Shown here: one piece after another, positions 7,700 to 17,224 of the stretch
Numbering within the stretch: the stretch's first letter is position 1
Layout of the letters: every line of letters starts with the position of its first letter
Source: Caldimonas tepidiphila
GTDB lineage: Bacteria; Pseudomonadota; Gammaproteobacteria; Burkholderiales; Burkholderiaceae_C
NCBI RefSeq assembly: GCF_003569765.1
Contig: NZ_QXMG01000036.1
Span: 1-60,959 of the forward strand
DNA: 60,959 bases
Direction: 5' to 3'
Translations under genes and position numbers: made by a program
Notes under the pieces: model-generated
Seen by the model: only the letters and a program-made list of their open reading frames with translations
Databases searched by the model: none
What the model was told of the DNA's origin: nothing

Positions 7700-9973
7700 A
7701 TGCCCCGCTCTTCCCGAGTTCGCCGCAAGTCCGCATCCCCCTCGAACTCGTCGACCCCCGTGTCGTCCACCAAGCCCGCCTCGCTGTCCGTCCTGATCCC
7801 GCTCGGTGCGCTGGCTGCCGGTTTCGGCAGCAGCGCCTGGGCGCAGACGCCCGCCGCCGCGGCCCAGGAAACCGTGCTGCCGCAGATCACCGTCAAGAGC
7901 AGTGCCGAGCCGCAGGGCAAGGAGGCCTACCAGGCCGTCACGACGACGATCGGCAAGGGCAAGCAGGAGTTGCGCGACATCCCGCAGTCGGTGACGGTGA
8001 TGACCGAGAAGCTGCTCGACGACCGTCGCATCGACACGCTGAAGGAGGCGCTGCACCACACCGCCGGCATCACCTTCGCCGCCACCGAGAACGGCACCGA
8101 CCAGGACATCCGGCTGCGCGGCTTCCCGGTGGCGACCGTCGGCGACCTCTTGATCGACGGCATGCGCGATCCCTCGCAGTACGACCGCGACGCCTTCAAC
8201 TACGACCGCGTCGAGGTGATGCGCGGCTCCGCCTCGATGCTGTTTGGCCGCGGATCCACCGGCGGCGTGGTCAACCAGGTGACCAAGCAGCCGATGCTGA
8301 TGAACCAGCACGAGGTGGAGCTCACCGTCGGCTCGCGGGGCTACAAGCGCACCACCGGCGACTTCAACTGGGTCACCGGCGAGGACGCGGCGCTGCGGCT
8401 GAACGTGATGGCGACGAAGGCCGACAACGGCGGCGCCGAGATCGAGAAGTACGGCATCGCGCCGACCTTCCGCTGGGGCATCGGGACGCGCGACGAATTC
8501 TCGATCGGCCTGTTCCATCTCGACGTGGACAACGTGCCGATGGCCGGCATCCGCTACCTCGGCGGCACCGTCGCGGATGGAATCGATCCGGGCAACTTCT
8601 ACGGCACCTCCAGCGACTACCTGCTGGGCAAGGCGTCCTACCTGAGCGCCAAGCACACGCACCGCTTCGATGGCGGCGGCGAGCTGAGGAGCCAGTTGCG
8701 CAGCGGCACCTTCGACCGCTCGCAGTGGGGCACCACGGCCGGCTTCGCCGCCGGCACGACGGCGGCCAACCTGAGCGGCAGCACGGTCCTGACGCGCGTC
8801 GGCCTCTCGCCCCGCAAGGACGAGTACGAGGGCACCTATCTGCAAAGCGACTACAGCAAGGCCCTCCAGTGGTTCGGGCTGAAGAACGAAGTGCTGACGG
8901 GCGTCGACGCCTCCGTCGAGAAGGCCCATCGCTGGGGCGCGTGGGGCACGGTCGGGACCAACTACAACAAGGGCAACACCACTGTCGGCACGCCGAACGA
9001 CGGCAGGACCCTTGCGGTCGCGCCCGTGTACCGTGACAGTGCCGACTACTCGGCCAAGGCGTTCGGCGCCTACGTCCAGGACCTGGTCCAGCTCGCCCCG
9101 GCGTGGAAGCTGCTGGCCGGCCTGCGCTTCGACCATTTCGACGGCGACTTCAGGCAGTGGACCTACCCCAACGCGCAGACCGACGTGGCGAGCGCGACGC
9201 CGCAGACCGGACTGTCGGATTCGATGGTCAGCCAGCGCTGGGGCGTGCTGTACCAGCCGACGCCCACGAGCTCCTACCACCTCTCCTACGGCACCTCGTT
9301 CAACACCTCGGCCGACACCTACCAGTACGTCACGCAGCAGACCGCGAACACGCCGCCCGAGAAGAGCCGCAACATCGAGGTCGGCGCCAAGCACGACTGG
9401 CTCGAAGGTGCGCTGTCGACGCGCGTGGCCGCGTTCCGCACCGAGAAGTACAACGAGCGCACCACCGACTCGGACTTCGCGGGGACGGCCTACACGCTGT
9501 CCGGCAAGCGGCACTCGGCGGGCGTGGAATTCGACATGACCGGGCGCCTGTCGCCGAAGTGGGAGCTCTACCTCTCCTACGCGCTGACGCCGAGCGCGAA
9601 GATCGACAAGGCCGGCAGCGCCGCCACCGCGCAGGCCTCCGTCGGCCAGCGCGTGGGCCTCACGCCGCGCCACAGCGGCAGCGCCTGGGTCAGCTACCAG
9701 GCCACCTCGAAGCTGCGCCTGGCCGGCGGCGTCAACGGCGTTTCGGAGAACCGGCCGCTGCAGGGCACGACCGGCGCGGCCAGCCTCACCGCCAAGGCCC
9801 CGGGCTACGTCGTGGCGGACGCGATGGCCGAATACAAGTTCACCGAAGCCACCTACGCCCAGCTCAACGTCTCGAACCTGGCCGACAAGACCTACGGCGA
9901 CCAGCTCTACCCAGGCTTCTATGTCGCCGGCGCCCCGCGCACCGTGAAGCTGACCGTGGGCACGCGCTTCTGA
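7700..9973 (+). CDS. TonB-dependent catecholate-type siderophore receptor (Fiu/PiuA-like)
   Basis: 757-residue outer-membrane receptor. The start is the ATG at 7700, with AGGA at 7688–7691; an in-frame upstream TTG at 7532 is excluded because it overlaps the Fur box. A charged N-terminus precedes the hydrophobic signal segment (LSVLIPLGALAAGFGSSAWA). The plug domain follows (IPQSVTVMTEKLLDDRRIDTL, then IRLRGFPV and VEVMRGSASMLFGRGSTGGVVN-type sequence), then a 22-strand barrel ending in VGTRF with the terminal phenylalanine needed for barrel assembly. The receptor moves ferric siderophore into the periplasm using TonB energy. The Fiu/PiuA assignment rests on plug sequence and on the PiuC-type gene 14 nt downstream, a pairing known from enterobacteria and pseudomonads. 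The Fur box predicts iron repression. Confidence 0.92.
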   Translation: MPRSSRVRRKSASPSNSSTPVSSTKPASLSVLIPLGALAAGFGSSAWAQTPAAAAQETVLPQITVKSSAEPQGKEAYQAVTTTIGKGKQELRDIPQSVTVMTEKLLDDRRIDTLKEALHHTAGITFAATENGTDQDIRLRGFPVATVGDLLIDGMRDPSQYDRDAFNYDRVEVMRGSASMLFGRGSTGGVVNQVTKQPMLMNQHEVELTVGSRGYKRTTGDFNWVTGEDAALRLNVMATKADNGGAEIEKYGIAPTFRWGIGTRDEFSIGLFHLDVDNVPMAGIRYLGGTVADGIDPGNFYGTSSDYLLGKASYLSAKHTHRFDGGGELRSQLRSGTFDRSQWGTTAGFAAGTTAANLSGSTVLTRVGLSPRKDEYEGTYLQSDYSKALQWFGLKNEVLTGVDASVEKAHRWGAWGTVGTNYNKGNTTVGTPNDGRTLAVAPVYRDSADYSAKAFGAYVQDLVQLAPAWKLLAGLRFDHFDGDFRQWTYPNAQTDVASATPQTGLSDSMVSQRWGVLYQPTPTSSYHLSYGTSFNTSADTYQYVTQQTANTPPEKSRNIEVGAKHDWLEGALSTRVAAFRTEKYNERTTDSDFAGTAYTLSGKRHSAGVEFDMTGRLSPKWELYLSYALTPSAKIDKAGSAATAQASVGQRVGLTPRHSGSAWVSYQATSKLRLAGGVNGVSENRPLQGTTGAASLTAKAPGYVVADAMAEYKFTEATYAQLNVSNLADKTYGDQLYPGFYVAGAPRTVKLTVGTRF

Positions 9974-9987
9974 TCGGAGACTGAACC

Positions 9988-10674
9988 ATGCTCCTGCACA
10001 TCCGTGAAGTCCTCGGTCCCGAGCCGCTGCGGCAGGCGCGGAGGATCCTGCGCGACGCGCCCTGGGAAGACGGCCGCAAGACGTCCGGCGAACAGGCGGC
10101 GCAGGCCAAGCGCAACGAGCAGTTGCCTGAGAGCTGCGAGGAGACGCGGGTGCTGCAGGAGCTGGTGATGCGGGGACTGGAGCGCCATGCGCTCTTCTTC
10201 TCCGCGGCGCTGCCCAAGCAGGTCTCGCCGCCGATGTTCAACCGCTACGGCGGGGCGGCCGACCGCTTCGGCAACCACGTCGACAGCGCGGTGCGCTACC
10301 TGCGCAACGGCGCGGGCCGCGTGCGCACCGACATCTCCTGCACGCTGTTCCTGGCCGAGCCGCAGGAGTACGACGGCGGCGAGCTGGTGGTGGAGGACAC
10401 CTTCGGCGACAAGCGCGTGAAGCTCGCCGCCGGGGACATGGTGCTCTACCCCGGCACCAGCGTGCACCGGGTGGAGCCGGTGACCCGCGGCCACCGCGTG
10501 GCCGCCTTCTTCTGGGTGCAGAGCATGGTGCGCAGCGACGAGCAGCGGCGCCTGCTGTTCGACATGGACACCCACCTGATGCGCCTGCGCAGCCAGGCCG
10601 GCGAAACCGACCCGGCGGTGGTCGGGCTGACCGGCACCTATCACAACCTGCTGCGCATGTGGATCGACACCTGA
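9988..10674 (+). CDS. piuC: PKHD-type Fe(II)/2-oxoglutarate hydroxylase (PiuC/YbiX family)
   Basis: 228 residues, matching PiuC/YbiX proteins. The 2-His-1-Asp iron triad is visible as H and D in [12 protein letters not shown] and the distal H in [12 protein letters not shown]; the arginine in GHRVAAFFW would bind 2-oxoglutarate. The family is repeatedly found beside catecholate siderophore receptors (piuA–piuC, fiu–ybiX), but its substrate is not established; modification of a siderophore or of the receptor has been supposed. It follows the receptor gene by 14 nt and should be cotranscribed under the same Fur control. Confidence 0.92.
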   Translation: MLLHIREVLGPEPLRQARRILRDAPWEDGRKTSGEQAAQAKRNEQLPESCEETRVLQELVMRGLERHALFFSAALPKQVSPPMFNRYGGAADRFGNHVDSAVRYLRNGAGRVRTDISCTLFLAEPQEYDGGELVVEDTFGDKRVKLAAGDMVLYPGTSVHRVEPVTRGHRVAAFFWVQSMVRSDEQRRLLFDMDTHLMRLRSQAGETDPAVVGLTGTYHNLLRMWIDT

Positions 10675-10684
10675 GCCTGCCTTC

Positions 10685-11815
10685 ATGAAACCCGTTCCTT
10701 CGCTCGACCCGCTGCCCGAGGGGCTGATTTCACTGGCCGACCACGAGGCCCTGGCCCGCACGAGGCTCGACGAAAACGCCTGGGCCTACTTCAGCGGCGG
10801 CGCGGCCGACGAGATCACGCTGCGGGCCAACCGTCAGGCCTGGAACGAGCTGATGCTGCACCCGCGGGTGCTGCGCCCGCTCTCGGGCGGCCACACCCGG
10901 GTGGAACTGCTCGGGCGCACGCTCGCCCATCCCGTGATGCTCGCGCCGGTCGCCTTCCAACGCATGGCGCATCCCGACGGCGAGCTGGCCTGCGCCTACG
11001 CCGCCGCCGCACTGGGCGCCGGCCTCGTGCTGAGCACGCAGGCGAGCACGCCGCTCGAGACCGTGGCCGACGCTGTGCGCGACGACCCGGGGCGGGGACC
11101 GCTGTGGTTCCAGCTCTATCTGCAGCCGGACCGGGGCTTCAACCGGGAACTGATACGGCGCGCCGAGGACGCCGGCTACGAGGCGCTCGTGCTGACGGTG
11201 GACGCGCCGAGCAGCGGCGCGCGCGACCGCGAGCGCCGCGCCGGCTTCCGGCTGCCGCCCGGAATCTCCGCGGTGAACCTGCAGGGGCTGCGCCCCCCGG
11301 CGCTGGGGACGCTGGCGCCCGGGCAGAGCGCGATGTTCGACAGCCTGCTCAGGCACGCCCCGACCTGGGCGGACGTCGAGTGGCTGCTGGGTGCGACGCG
11401 CCTGCCGGTGCTGCTCAAGGGCGTGCTGCACGAGGCCGATGCGCGCCAGGCTGCCGCGCTCGGCGTGGCGGGCCTGATCGTCTCCAACCATGGCGGCCGC
11501 ACGCTCGACACCGCCCCCGCCACGGCCTGGGCGCTGCCGCGCATCGCCGACGCGGTGGGCGAGGCCCTGCCGCTGCTCGTCGACGGCGGCATCCGCCGCG
11601 GCACCGACGTGCTCAAGGCCGTCGCGCTCGGCGCCCGGGCCGTGCTCGTCGGCCGGCCCTGCGTCTACGCGCTGGCGAATGCCGGCACGCGCGGGGTGGC
11701 TCATGTGTTACGCCTGCTGTGCGACGAGCTCGAGATCGCGATGGCGCTCACCGGCTGCGCCACGCTCGCCGAAGCGACGGCGGACCTGATCTTCACGCGG
11801 GCACCGCTGCGCTGA
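10685..11815 (+). CDS. FMN-dependent α-hydroxy-acid oxidase/dehydrogenase
   Basis: 376-residue TIM-barrel flavoprotein of the glycolate oxidase/lactate dehydrogenase (LldD) family. The catalytic histidine and substrate arginine are in SNHGGR; WFQLYLQPD, LLKGV and LVDGGIRRGTDVLKAVALGA are FMN-binding segments. It oxidises a 2-hydroxy acid to the 2-oxo acid with O2 or a membrane acceptor; which acid is unknown. No signal peptide or membrane insertion loop is evident, so it is probably cytoplasmic and more like glycolate/lactate oxidases than membrane LldD. It starts 10 nt after piuC ends and appears to be the third gene of the iron-uptake unit, an unexpected partner. A convergent hairpin follows it. 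Confidence 0.88.
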   Translation: MKPVPSLDPLPEGLISLADHEALARTRLDENAWAYFSGGAADEITLRANRQAWNELMLHPRVLRPLSGGHTRVELLGRTLAHPVMLAPVAFQRMAHPDGELACAYAAAALGAGLVLSTQASTPLETVADAVRDDPGRGPLWFQLYLQPDRGFNRELIRRAEDAGYEALVLTVDAPSSGARDRERRAGFRLPPGISAVNLQGLRPPALGTLAPGQSAMFDSLLRHAPTWADVEWLLGATRLPVLLKGVLHEADARQAAALGVAGLIVSNHGGRTLDTAPATAWALPRIADAVGEALPLLVDGGIRRGTDVLKAVALGARAVLVGRPCVYALANAGTRGVAHVLRLLCDELEIAMALTGCATLAEATADLIFTRAPLR

Positions 11816-11820
11816 ACCCG

Positions 11821-11855
11821 GTCCCGCCCGCCCCCCGGGAGGACGGGCGCGGGAC
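11821..11855. terminator. Hairpin between convergent oxidase and glmS genes
   Basis: GTCCCGCCCG (11821–11830) pairs with CGGGCGCGGGAC (11844–11855), with a two-base bulge. It fills the 40-bp gap between the oxidase stop and the converging glmS stop. No T-run on either side, so terminator function is only likely from position. Confidence 0.45.
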
Positions 11856-13718
11856 TTACTCCACCGTCACGCTCTTGGCGAGGTTGCGCGGCTTGTCGAC
11901 GTCGGTGCCGCGCGCGCAGGCGGTGTGGTAGGCCAGCAGCTGCAGCGGCACCACGTGCAGGATCGGCGACAGCGCGCCGTAGTGCTCCGGCATGCGGATC
12001 ACGTGCAGGCCCTCGCTCGACTCGATGCGCGTGTCGGCGTCGGCGAACACGTACAGCTCGCCGCCGCGCGCGCGCACTTCCTGCAGGTTGCTCTTGAGCT
12101 TCTCGAGCAGCGCGTCGTTCGGCGCGACGGTGACCACCGGCATCTCGGCGGTGACGAGTGCGAGCGGACCGTGCTTGAGCTCGCCCGCCGGGTAGGCCTC
12201 GGCGTGGATGTAGCTAATCTCCTTGAGCTTCAGCGCGCCTTCGAGCGCGATCGGGTAGTGCAGGCCGCGGCCGAGGAAGAGCGCGTTCTCCTTGCGCGAG
12301 AACTCGTCGGCCCAGGCGATGACCTGCGGCTCGAGCGCCAGCACCGCCTGCAGCGCCACCGGCAGGTGGCGCATCGCCTTCAGGTGCTCGGCCTCCTGCT
12401 CCTCGCTCAGGTGCCCGCGCACCTGCGCGAGCGCGAGCGTCAGCAGGAACAGGCCCGCGAGCTGCGTCGTGAAGGCCTTGGTGGAGGCCACGCCGATCTC
12501 GGCGCCGGCGCGCGTGATGTAGGCGAGTTTGCACTCGCGCACCATCGCGCTGGTCGCGACGTTGCAGATGGTGAGCGTGTGCGGCATGCCGAGGCTGCGC
12601 GCGTGCTTGAGCGCGGCCAGCGTGTCGGCGGTCTCGCCGCTCTGCGTGATCGTCACCACCAGCGTCTTCGGGTTCGGCACGCTGTCGCGGTAGCGGTACT
12701 CGCTCGCGATCTCGACCGAGGTCGGGATCTTCGCGATCGACTCGAGCCAGTACTTGGCCGTGGAGCCGGCGTAGTAGCTGGTGCCGCAGGCGAGGATCAG
12801 CACCTGCTCGACCTCCTTGAACACCGGGTAGGCGCCGTCGCCGAACAGCTCGGGCGTGATGCCGAGCACGCCCTGCAGCGTGTCGCCGATCGCGCGCGGC
12901 TGCTCGAAGATCTCCTTCTGCATGTAGTGGCGGTAGGGGCCGAGCTCGGCCGCGCCCGAGTGCGCCTGCACGGTGCGCACCTCGCGCACGACGGTCTCGA
13001 AGCGCTCGCTGCCGTCGTCGCGGCGGCGCTCGATCCAGTGGCGGCCCGGCTGCAGGTCGACCACGTCGCCGTCCTCGAGGTAGACGATGCGGTCGGTGAC
13101 GCCGGCGAGCGCCATCGCATCGGAGGCGAGGAAGGTCTCCTCCTTGGCGACGCCCAGCACCAGCGGCGAGCCCTCGCGCGCGCCGACCACGCGGTGCGGC
13201 TCGTCGCGGCAGAACACCGCGATCGCGTAGGCGCCGCGCAGGCGCAGCGTGGCGCGGCGCACCGCGTCGAACAGGTCGCCGTCGTAGTGGTGGTCGACCA
13301 GGTGCGCGATGACCTCGGTGTCGGTCTGGCTCGCGAACACGTAGCCGCGCGCGGTGAGCTCGGCGCGCAGCTCCTCGTGGTTCTCGATGATGCCGTTGTG
13401 CACCAGCGCGATGCGGCCCGGGCGGCTCCCGACCTCGCCGCTGCCGTGCGAGAAGTGCGGGTGCGCGTTGTGCACCACCGGCGCGCCGTGCGTGGCCCAG
13501 CGGGTGTGCGCGATGCCGGTGCCGCCCTCGATCGACTCGGTCTTCACCTGCGTGCACAGCTCCGACACGCGCGAGGTGCTGCGCGCGCGGCGCAGCGCGC
13601 CATCCTGGTGCACGGCGACCCCGCAGGAGTCGTAGCCGCGGTATTCGAGGCGCTTCAGGCCTTCGACGAGAACGGGGACGATGTTTCGAGCGCTGACCGC
13701 GCCGACGATGCCGCACAT
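11856..13718 (-). CDS. glmS: Glutamine–fructose-6-phosphate aminotransferase (isomerizing)
   Basis: GlmS, 620 residues, makes glucosamine-6-phosphate from fructose-6-phosphate and glutamine, the first step to UDP-GlcNAc for peptidoglycan and LPS. The protein begins MCGIVGAV: Cys2 becomes the N-terminal nucleophile of the class II glutaminase domain (about 2–220). Two SIS sugar-isomerase domains follow, and the chain ends with the family signature [17 protein letters not shown] precedes the ATG. No glmS ribozyme is expected or seen in the leader of this Gram-negative. It is divergent from an Lrp/AsnC-type regulator, an arrangement common in Burkholderiales; glmU lies about 1.3 kb away on the same strand but in a separate unit. 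Confidence 0.97.
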   Translation of the reverse strand: MCGIVGAVSARNIVPVLVEGLKRLEYRGYDSCGVAVHQDGALRRARSTSRVSELCTQVKTESIEGGTGIAHTRWATHGAPVVHNAHPHFSHGSGEVGSRPGRIALVHNGIIENHEELRAELTARGYVFASQTDTEVIAHLVDHHYDGDLFDAVRRATLRLRGAYAIAVFCRDEPHRVVGAREGSPLVLGVAKEETFLASDAMALAGVTDRIVYLEDGDVVDLQPGRHWIERRRDDGSERFETVVREVRTVQAHSGAAELGPYRHYMQKEIFEQPRAIGDTLQGVLGITPELFGDGAYPVFKEVEQVLILACGTSYYAGSTAKYWLESIAKIPTSVEIASEYRYRDSVPNPKTLVVTITQSGETADTLAALKHARSLGMPHTLTICNVATSAMVRECKLAYITRAGAEIGVASTKAFTTQLAGLFLLTLALAQVRGHLSEEQEAEHLKAMRHLPVALQAVLALEPQVIAWADEFSRKENALFLGRGLHYPIALEGALKLKEISYIHAEAYPAGELKHGPLALVTAEMPVVTVAPNDALLEKLKSNLQEVRARGGELYVFADADTRIESSEGLHVIRMPEHYGALSPILHVVPLQLLAYHTACARGTDVDKPRNLAKSVTVE

Positions 13719-13854
13719 GCTGGGCCTCCTGGAAAGAACTGCGGGCGAATGGTAAGGAGGAAGGCGAGAAATTAGCTTTCAATCATAGCTGACTATTGAC
13801 GCTTTATTTCTCTTGCCCCATCCTTCACAACAATATTTCGCCAGACTACCGGAA

Positions 13855-14358
13855 GTGCAAGAAACCATCCCCCCTGAGTTGAATGTCGACGCGGTCGACC
13901 TGCGCATCCTCGAGCAGCTGCAGCGCGACGCGGCGCTGTCTAACCAGGCGCTCGCCGAGCTCGTGCAGGTCTCGCCCGCCACCTGCCTGCGCCGCGTGCG
14001 GCGTCTCACCGAGGCGGGCGTGATCGAGCGCACGCTCGCGCTGCTGTCGCCCGAGAAGCTCGGCGCCGGGCTGCAGGCGGTGGTGGAGGTGACGCTCGAC
14101 CGCCAGGGCGCCGAGTGGCTCGACGCCTTCGAGCAGCGCGTGATCGCCGACGACGCCGTGCAGCAGTGCTGGCGGGTGTCGCCAGGGCCGGACTTCGTGC
14201 TGGTGGTGCAGGTGCCGGACATGGCGGCCTACCATGCGCTGGCGCAGCGCCTGCTGACGCAGGACGCCAACGTGCGCAACGTGAAGGCCTTCTTCGCGGT
14301 CAAGCGCGCCAAGTTCGCGCCGGCGATCGCGCTGCCGCGCCCGCCTGCAGGCGGCTGA
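13855..14358 (+). CDS. Lrp/AsnC-family transcriptional regulator
   Basis: Small DNA-binding protein: an N-terminal HTH (VDLRILEQLQRDAALSNQALAELV…SPATCLRRVRRL) and a C-terminal RAM/ligand-binding αβ-sandwich of the feast/famine regulators. These form dimers to octamers and usually sense amino acids. It is divergent from glmS and might control it or itself; that is inference. The start is uncertain: I chose GTG 13855 (167 residues) because the family rarely carries more than about 15 residues before the VDLRIL motif; TTG 13813 (181 residues) and TTG 13879 are alternatives, and none has a good Shine-Dalgarno. Confidence 0.85.
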   Translation: MQETIPPELNVDAVDLRILEQLQRDAALSNQALAELVQVSPATCLRRVRRLTEAGVIERTLALLSPEKLGAGLQAVVEVTLDRQGAEWLDAFEQRVIADDAVQQCWRVSPGPDFVLVVQVPDMAAYHALAQRLLTQDANVRNVKAFFAVKRAKFAPAIALPRPPAGG

Positions 14359-14457
14359 GGCAGGGGCGCGGCCCTTGCCCCCATCGACTTGCATGACTTG
14401 ACGGCACCGGGCGGCTTTGTGACAGTGGGCCGTCCCCCACCCCTGCCCCGCACGTCC

Positions 14458-14700
14458 ATGGAATCAGCGAACGGCCACCCCACTCCCTCCTTCGTTCCCC
14501 TGTTCGGCGCACCGGCCGAGGCGGCGCTGGACTGGATCGACGCCCATTCCAGGCTGGTCGAGATATGGCTGGACTGCCAGCGCGAGGTCTGGCAGCCGGT
14601 GCTGGACTGGCAGGCCGACTGCTGGCTGCGCTGCCTGGAGAACTCGGGCCTGCCGGGCGTGGACGCGCTCGCCGTGCGCGGCCAGGAGCAGCTCGCCTGA
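14458..14700 (+). CDS. Hypothetical small tryptophan-rich protein
   Basis: 80-residue reading frame starting ATG 14458; the frame stays open upstream to 14389. I do not recognise the family. The middle, ALDWIDAHSRLVEIWLDCQ onward to about residue 65, is a run of amphipathic helix with a tryptophan every few residues and two cysteines, somewhat reminiscent of small phasin-like or granule-associated proteins. It lies 99 nt after the Lrp-type gene on the same strand and converges with the CWC-protein gene 18 bp away. The residue pattern looks like true protein, but no strong ribosome-binding site is present. Confidence 0.5.
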   Translation: MESANGHPTPSFVPLFGAPAEAALDWIDAHSRLVEIWLDCQREVWQPVLDWQADCWLRCLENSGLPGVDALAVRGQEQLA

Positions 14701-14718
14701 GCCGGACGCGCTCGCGGC

Positions 14719-14991
14719 TCAGTCCGCCGGCGGCTGCGCGACGCCGAGCCCGGCCGCGCAGGCCGGGCAGAGGCAGGCACGCCGGCGCGCGTCGAGCGGC
14801 ACGCGCGCGAGCTGCGCCGCATCGACCCGCACGCTGACGCACCAGCACGGCAGCGTGCCGGCCCGCGCCGCGTCGCGCGTGGCGGGGTCCGCCATCGCGC
14901 AGCGGTTGGACGCGCCGCACAGCGGGCAGCGCGCCGGGTCGGGCGCGCCGCCCGCGCTGTCGCCGGCGGCCTGCGGCACGTCGCCGCCCAT
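14719..14991 (-). CDS. Cysteine-rich CWC family protein
   Basis: 90 residues with eight cysteines: C22, C25, C31 (CPLCGxxxxC), C49 and C51 (the PCWC motif that names the family), and C73, C75, C78 (CLCPAC). The spacing suggests one or two structural zinc sites. Function is unknown; proteins of this family are small, cytoplasmic and common in proteobacteria. Its ATG is one nucleotide after the glmU stop codon, so it is translated from the glmU message, probably by coupling. Confidence 0.82.
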   Translation of the reverse strand: MGGDVPQAAGDSAGGAPDPARCPLCGASNRCAMADPATRDAARAGTLPCWCVSVRVDAAQLARVPLDARRRACLCPACAAGLGVAQPPAD

Positions 14992-14992
14992 C

Positions 14993-16378
14993 TCAGCCGC
15001 CCTTCTTCGGCCGCGTCCAGCCCGGCAGCGAGGCCTGCCGCGCGCGCGCGACGGTGAGCTGCCCCTCGGGCGCGTCCTTCGTGATGGTGCTGCCGCCGCC
15101 GATCGTCGCGCCCGCGCCGATCGTCACGGGCGCCACCAGCACACAGTTGGAGCCGACATGCGCGTCCGCGCCGATCACGGTGCGGTGCTTGTTGGCGCCG
15201 TCGTAGTTCGCGGTGATGCTGCCGGCGCCGTAGTTGACGCGCTCGCCGACCGTCGCATCGCCGAGGTAGGCGAGGTGGTTGGCCTTGGCGCCGCGCGCCA
15301 GCGTCGAGTTCTTCACCTCGACGAAGTTGCCGATGTGCACCTCGGGGCCGAGCACCGCGCCGGGGCGCAGCCGCGCGAAGGGGCCGATCATCGCGCCCTC
15401 GCCCACCTGCACGCCGGCCTTCTCGCCGTCGATGTGCGTGAAGGGATGGATCACCGCGCCGGCGGCGATCTCAGCGTTGCGGATCACGCAGTTCGCGCCG
15501 ATGCGCGCGCCCTCGCCGAGCACCACGCGCCCCTCGAAGACGCAGTTGACGTCGATCTCGACGTCGCCGCCGCAGACGAGCTCGCCGCGCAGGTCGAAGC
15601 GCGCGGGATCGGCCAGGCGCACGCCCGCCTCCATCAGCGCCTCGGCGCGGCTGCGCTGGAAGCGGCGCTCGAGGTCGGCGAGCTGCAGCGGGCTGTTGAC
15701 GCCGAGCACCTCGATCTCGCTGCCCGCGTGGCTCGCGACCACCGGCACGCCCTCGGCCACCGCCATCGCGACGACGTCGGTCAGGTAGTACTCGCCCTGG
15801 GCGTTGTCGTTGCGCAGCTCCGCGAGCCAGCGCTTGAGCAGCCGGTTGGGCGCGGCCATCATGCCGGTGTAGACCTCGCGGATCGCGCGCTGCTCGGGCG
15901 CCGCGTCCTTGTGCTCGACGATGCCGAGCACGTGGCCGCCGCGCGCGTCGCCGCTGCGCACGATGCGGCCGTAGCCGCTCGGGTCGTCGAGCTCGATCGT
16001 CAGCAGCGCGAGGCGTTCGCCGGCGCAGGCCTCGACCAGCGCGCGCGCGGTCTCGGGGCGGATCAGCGGCACGTCGCCGTTGAGGATCAGCGTGGTGCCC
16101 TCGTCCTGCAGCAGCGGCAGCGCCTGCTGCACCGCATGGCCGGTGCCGAGCTGCGGCGACTGGCGCACGAACTGCAGCGCCGGGGCCTGCACCGCCGCCT
16201 CCACCTGCTCGGCGCCGTGGCCGGTGATGGTGATGATGCGCGAGGCCTGCAGCGTCGCGGCGGCGTCGAGCACATGCTGCAGCAGCGCCCGTCCGGCCAG
16301 ACGGTGCAGCACCTTCGGCAGACGGGACTTCATGCGCGTGCCCTTGCCGGCCGCCATGATCACGATATCGAGCGCCAA
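14993..16378 (-). CDS. glmU: Bifunctional GlcNAc-1-P uridyltransferase / GlcN-1-P acetyltransferase
   Basis: GlmU acetylates glucosamine-1-phosphate and couples it to UTP, giving UDP-GlcNAc. With the TTG start at 16378 (AGGGAG 6 nt upstream) the protein has 461 residues, close to E. coli's 456, and begins [17 protein letters not shown], the nucleotidyltransferase signature; longer upstream frames would add an unrelated N-terminus. The N-terminal half is the Rossmann-like pyrophosphorylase (LNGDVPLI, the Mg/UTP region); the C-terminal half from about residue 250 is a left-handed β-helix of hexapeptide repeats with the acetyltransferase active site ([26 protein letters not shown]). The CWC gene follows directly. 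Confidence 0.96.
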   Translation of the reverse strand: MALDIVIMAAGKGTRMKSRLPKVLHRLAGRALLQHVLDAAATLQASRIITITGHGAEQVEAAVQAPALQFVRQSPQLGTGHAVQQALPLLQDEGTTLILNGDVPLIRPETARALVEACAGERLALLTIELDDPSGYGRIVRSGDARGGHVLGIVEHKDAAPEQRAIREVYTGMMAAPNRLLKRWLAELRNDNAQGEYYLTDVVAMAVAEGVPVVASHAGSEIEVLGVNSPLQLADLERRFQRSRAEALMEAGVRLADPARFDLRGELVCGGDVEIDVNCVFEGRVVLGEGARIGANCVIRNAEIAAGAVIHPFTHIDGEKAGVQVGEGAMIGPFARLRPGAVLGPEVHIGNFVEVKNSTLARGAKANHLAYLGDATVGERVNYGAGSITANYDGANKHRTVIGADAHVGSNCVLVAPVTIGAGATIGGGSTITKDAPEGQLTVARARQASLPGWTRPKKGG

Positions 16379-16535
16379 GTCGTACTCCCTCCGGGAAAAA
16401 GTGAATCGTCCGCGCCGGCGTCCGGGGTCTCCAGCCCCGGGGGCGCGTTTCTGCCTCGAGCGGACCGGCCCTGCGGCCCGCGGAAATCCATCAAGGATGC
16501 GCTCGCGGCCCGCGGGCCCGCGAGAGACCGAGCAA

Positions 16536-17123
16536 TCAGCGCGGCACCTCGACGGCAACGCGCCGCGGGCTGATCGCCGGCATCGGGAAGTCCTTCAGCG
16601 CCGCCTCGAACAGCGCGCGCCACACGGTCTCGTCGTGCCAGCGGCCGTCGTGCCGCGCGCGCGTCTCGTAGAGCACCTGCTGGGTGCGCGCATCGCGGAT
16701 CAGCACCGCGGCGTCGAGCACGTAGTAGGGCGAGGGCATCGACCAGCCCAGGCCCACGCCGGCGCCGAAGCCGCGGAAGCCCCCGCGGCCGAAGTAGAGG
16801 CTGTTGTGCCAGAGCGGGTCGTCCCAGGGCGCGCGCTCGTGGCGCATCTCGCTCAGGCCCACCTGCACCGTGACGCTTGCCGGCTCGCCGAGCGCCGCCG
16901 GCCGGAAGCCGGCCTGCTCGAGCGCCGGCAGCGCCGCCTGCTCGATGCGCGCCTGCTGCTCGGCCCGCGCCTGCTGCGAGGGCAGCCGCTCGAAGGCGAA
17001 CACGCCCGGCTGGCGCTGCGCCGGCCACTGTCCATAGCTGCTGACGTCGCTCTCGATCAGCCGCACGTTCGCGCAGCCGCCGAGCAGCGCCGTGAGCGCG
17101 ATCGCCGCCACCACCATTCTCAT
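16536..17123 (-). CDS. DUF4136-type lipoprotein
   Basis: 195 residues with a lipoprotein signal peptide ([17 protein letters not shown], lipobox cysteine at 17). The body has the DUF4136 pattern: an early YxxFxF-like strand ([11 protein letters not shown]), [19 protein letters not shown], and a late [11 protein letters not shown] helix. Members are outer-membrane or periplasmic lipoproteins with no known role. A glycine/phenylalanine-rich segment ([17 protein letters not shown]) is in the middle. It lies between ttcA and glmU on the same strand, with 101-bp and 157-bp gaps, so an independent transcript is possible. Confidence 0.78.
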   Translation of the reverse strand: MRMVVAAIALTALLGGCANVRLIESDVSSYGQWPAQRQPGVFAFERLPSQQARAEQQARIEQAALPALEQAGFRPAALGEPASVTVQVGLSEMRHERAPWDDPLWHNSLYFGRGGFRGFGAGVGLGWSMPSPYYVLDAAVLIRDARTQQVLYETRARHDGRWHDETVWRALFEAALKDFPMPAISPRRVAVEVPR

Positions 17124-17224
17124 CTCATGCTCTCCTCAAGGCGCGGACCGGTTCCGTGGCCGCGCCGCAGCACAGCCCGGGCAAACTACTTGCCCGCACC
17201 CCCCTCCTTGCGCGGGCTGCCGGC

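Noticed and set aside
13718-13856. glmS ribozyme or riboswitch in the glmS leader
   Set aside because: The 94-bp leader is too short and lacks the conserved core; the ribozyme is a Gram-positive feature.
16379-16558. N-terminal extension of GlmU
   Set aside because: GlmU begins at the [15 protein letters not shown] block; TTG 16378 has AGGGAG 6 nt before it, and the extension overlaps the DUF4136 gene.
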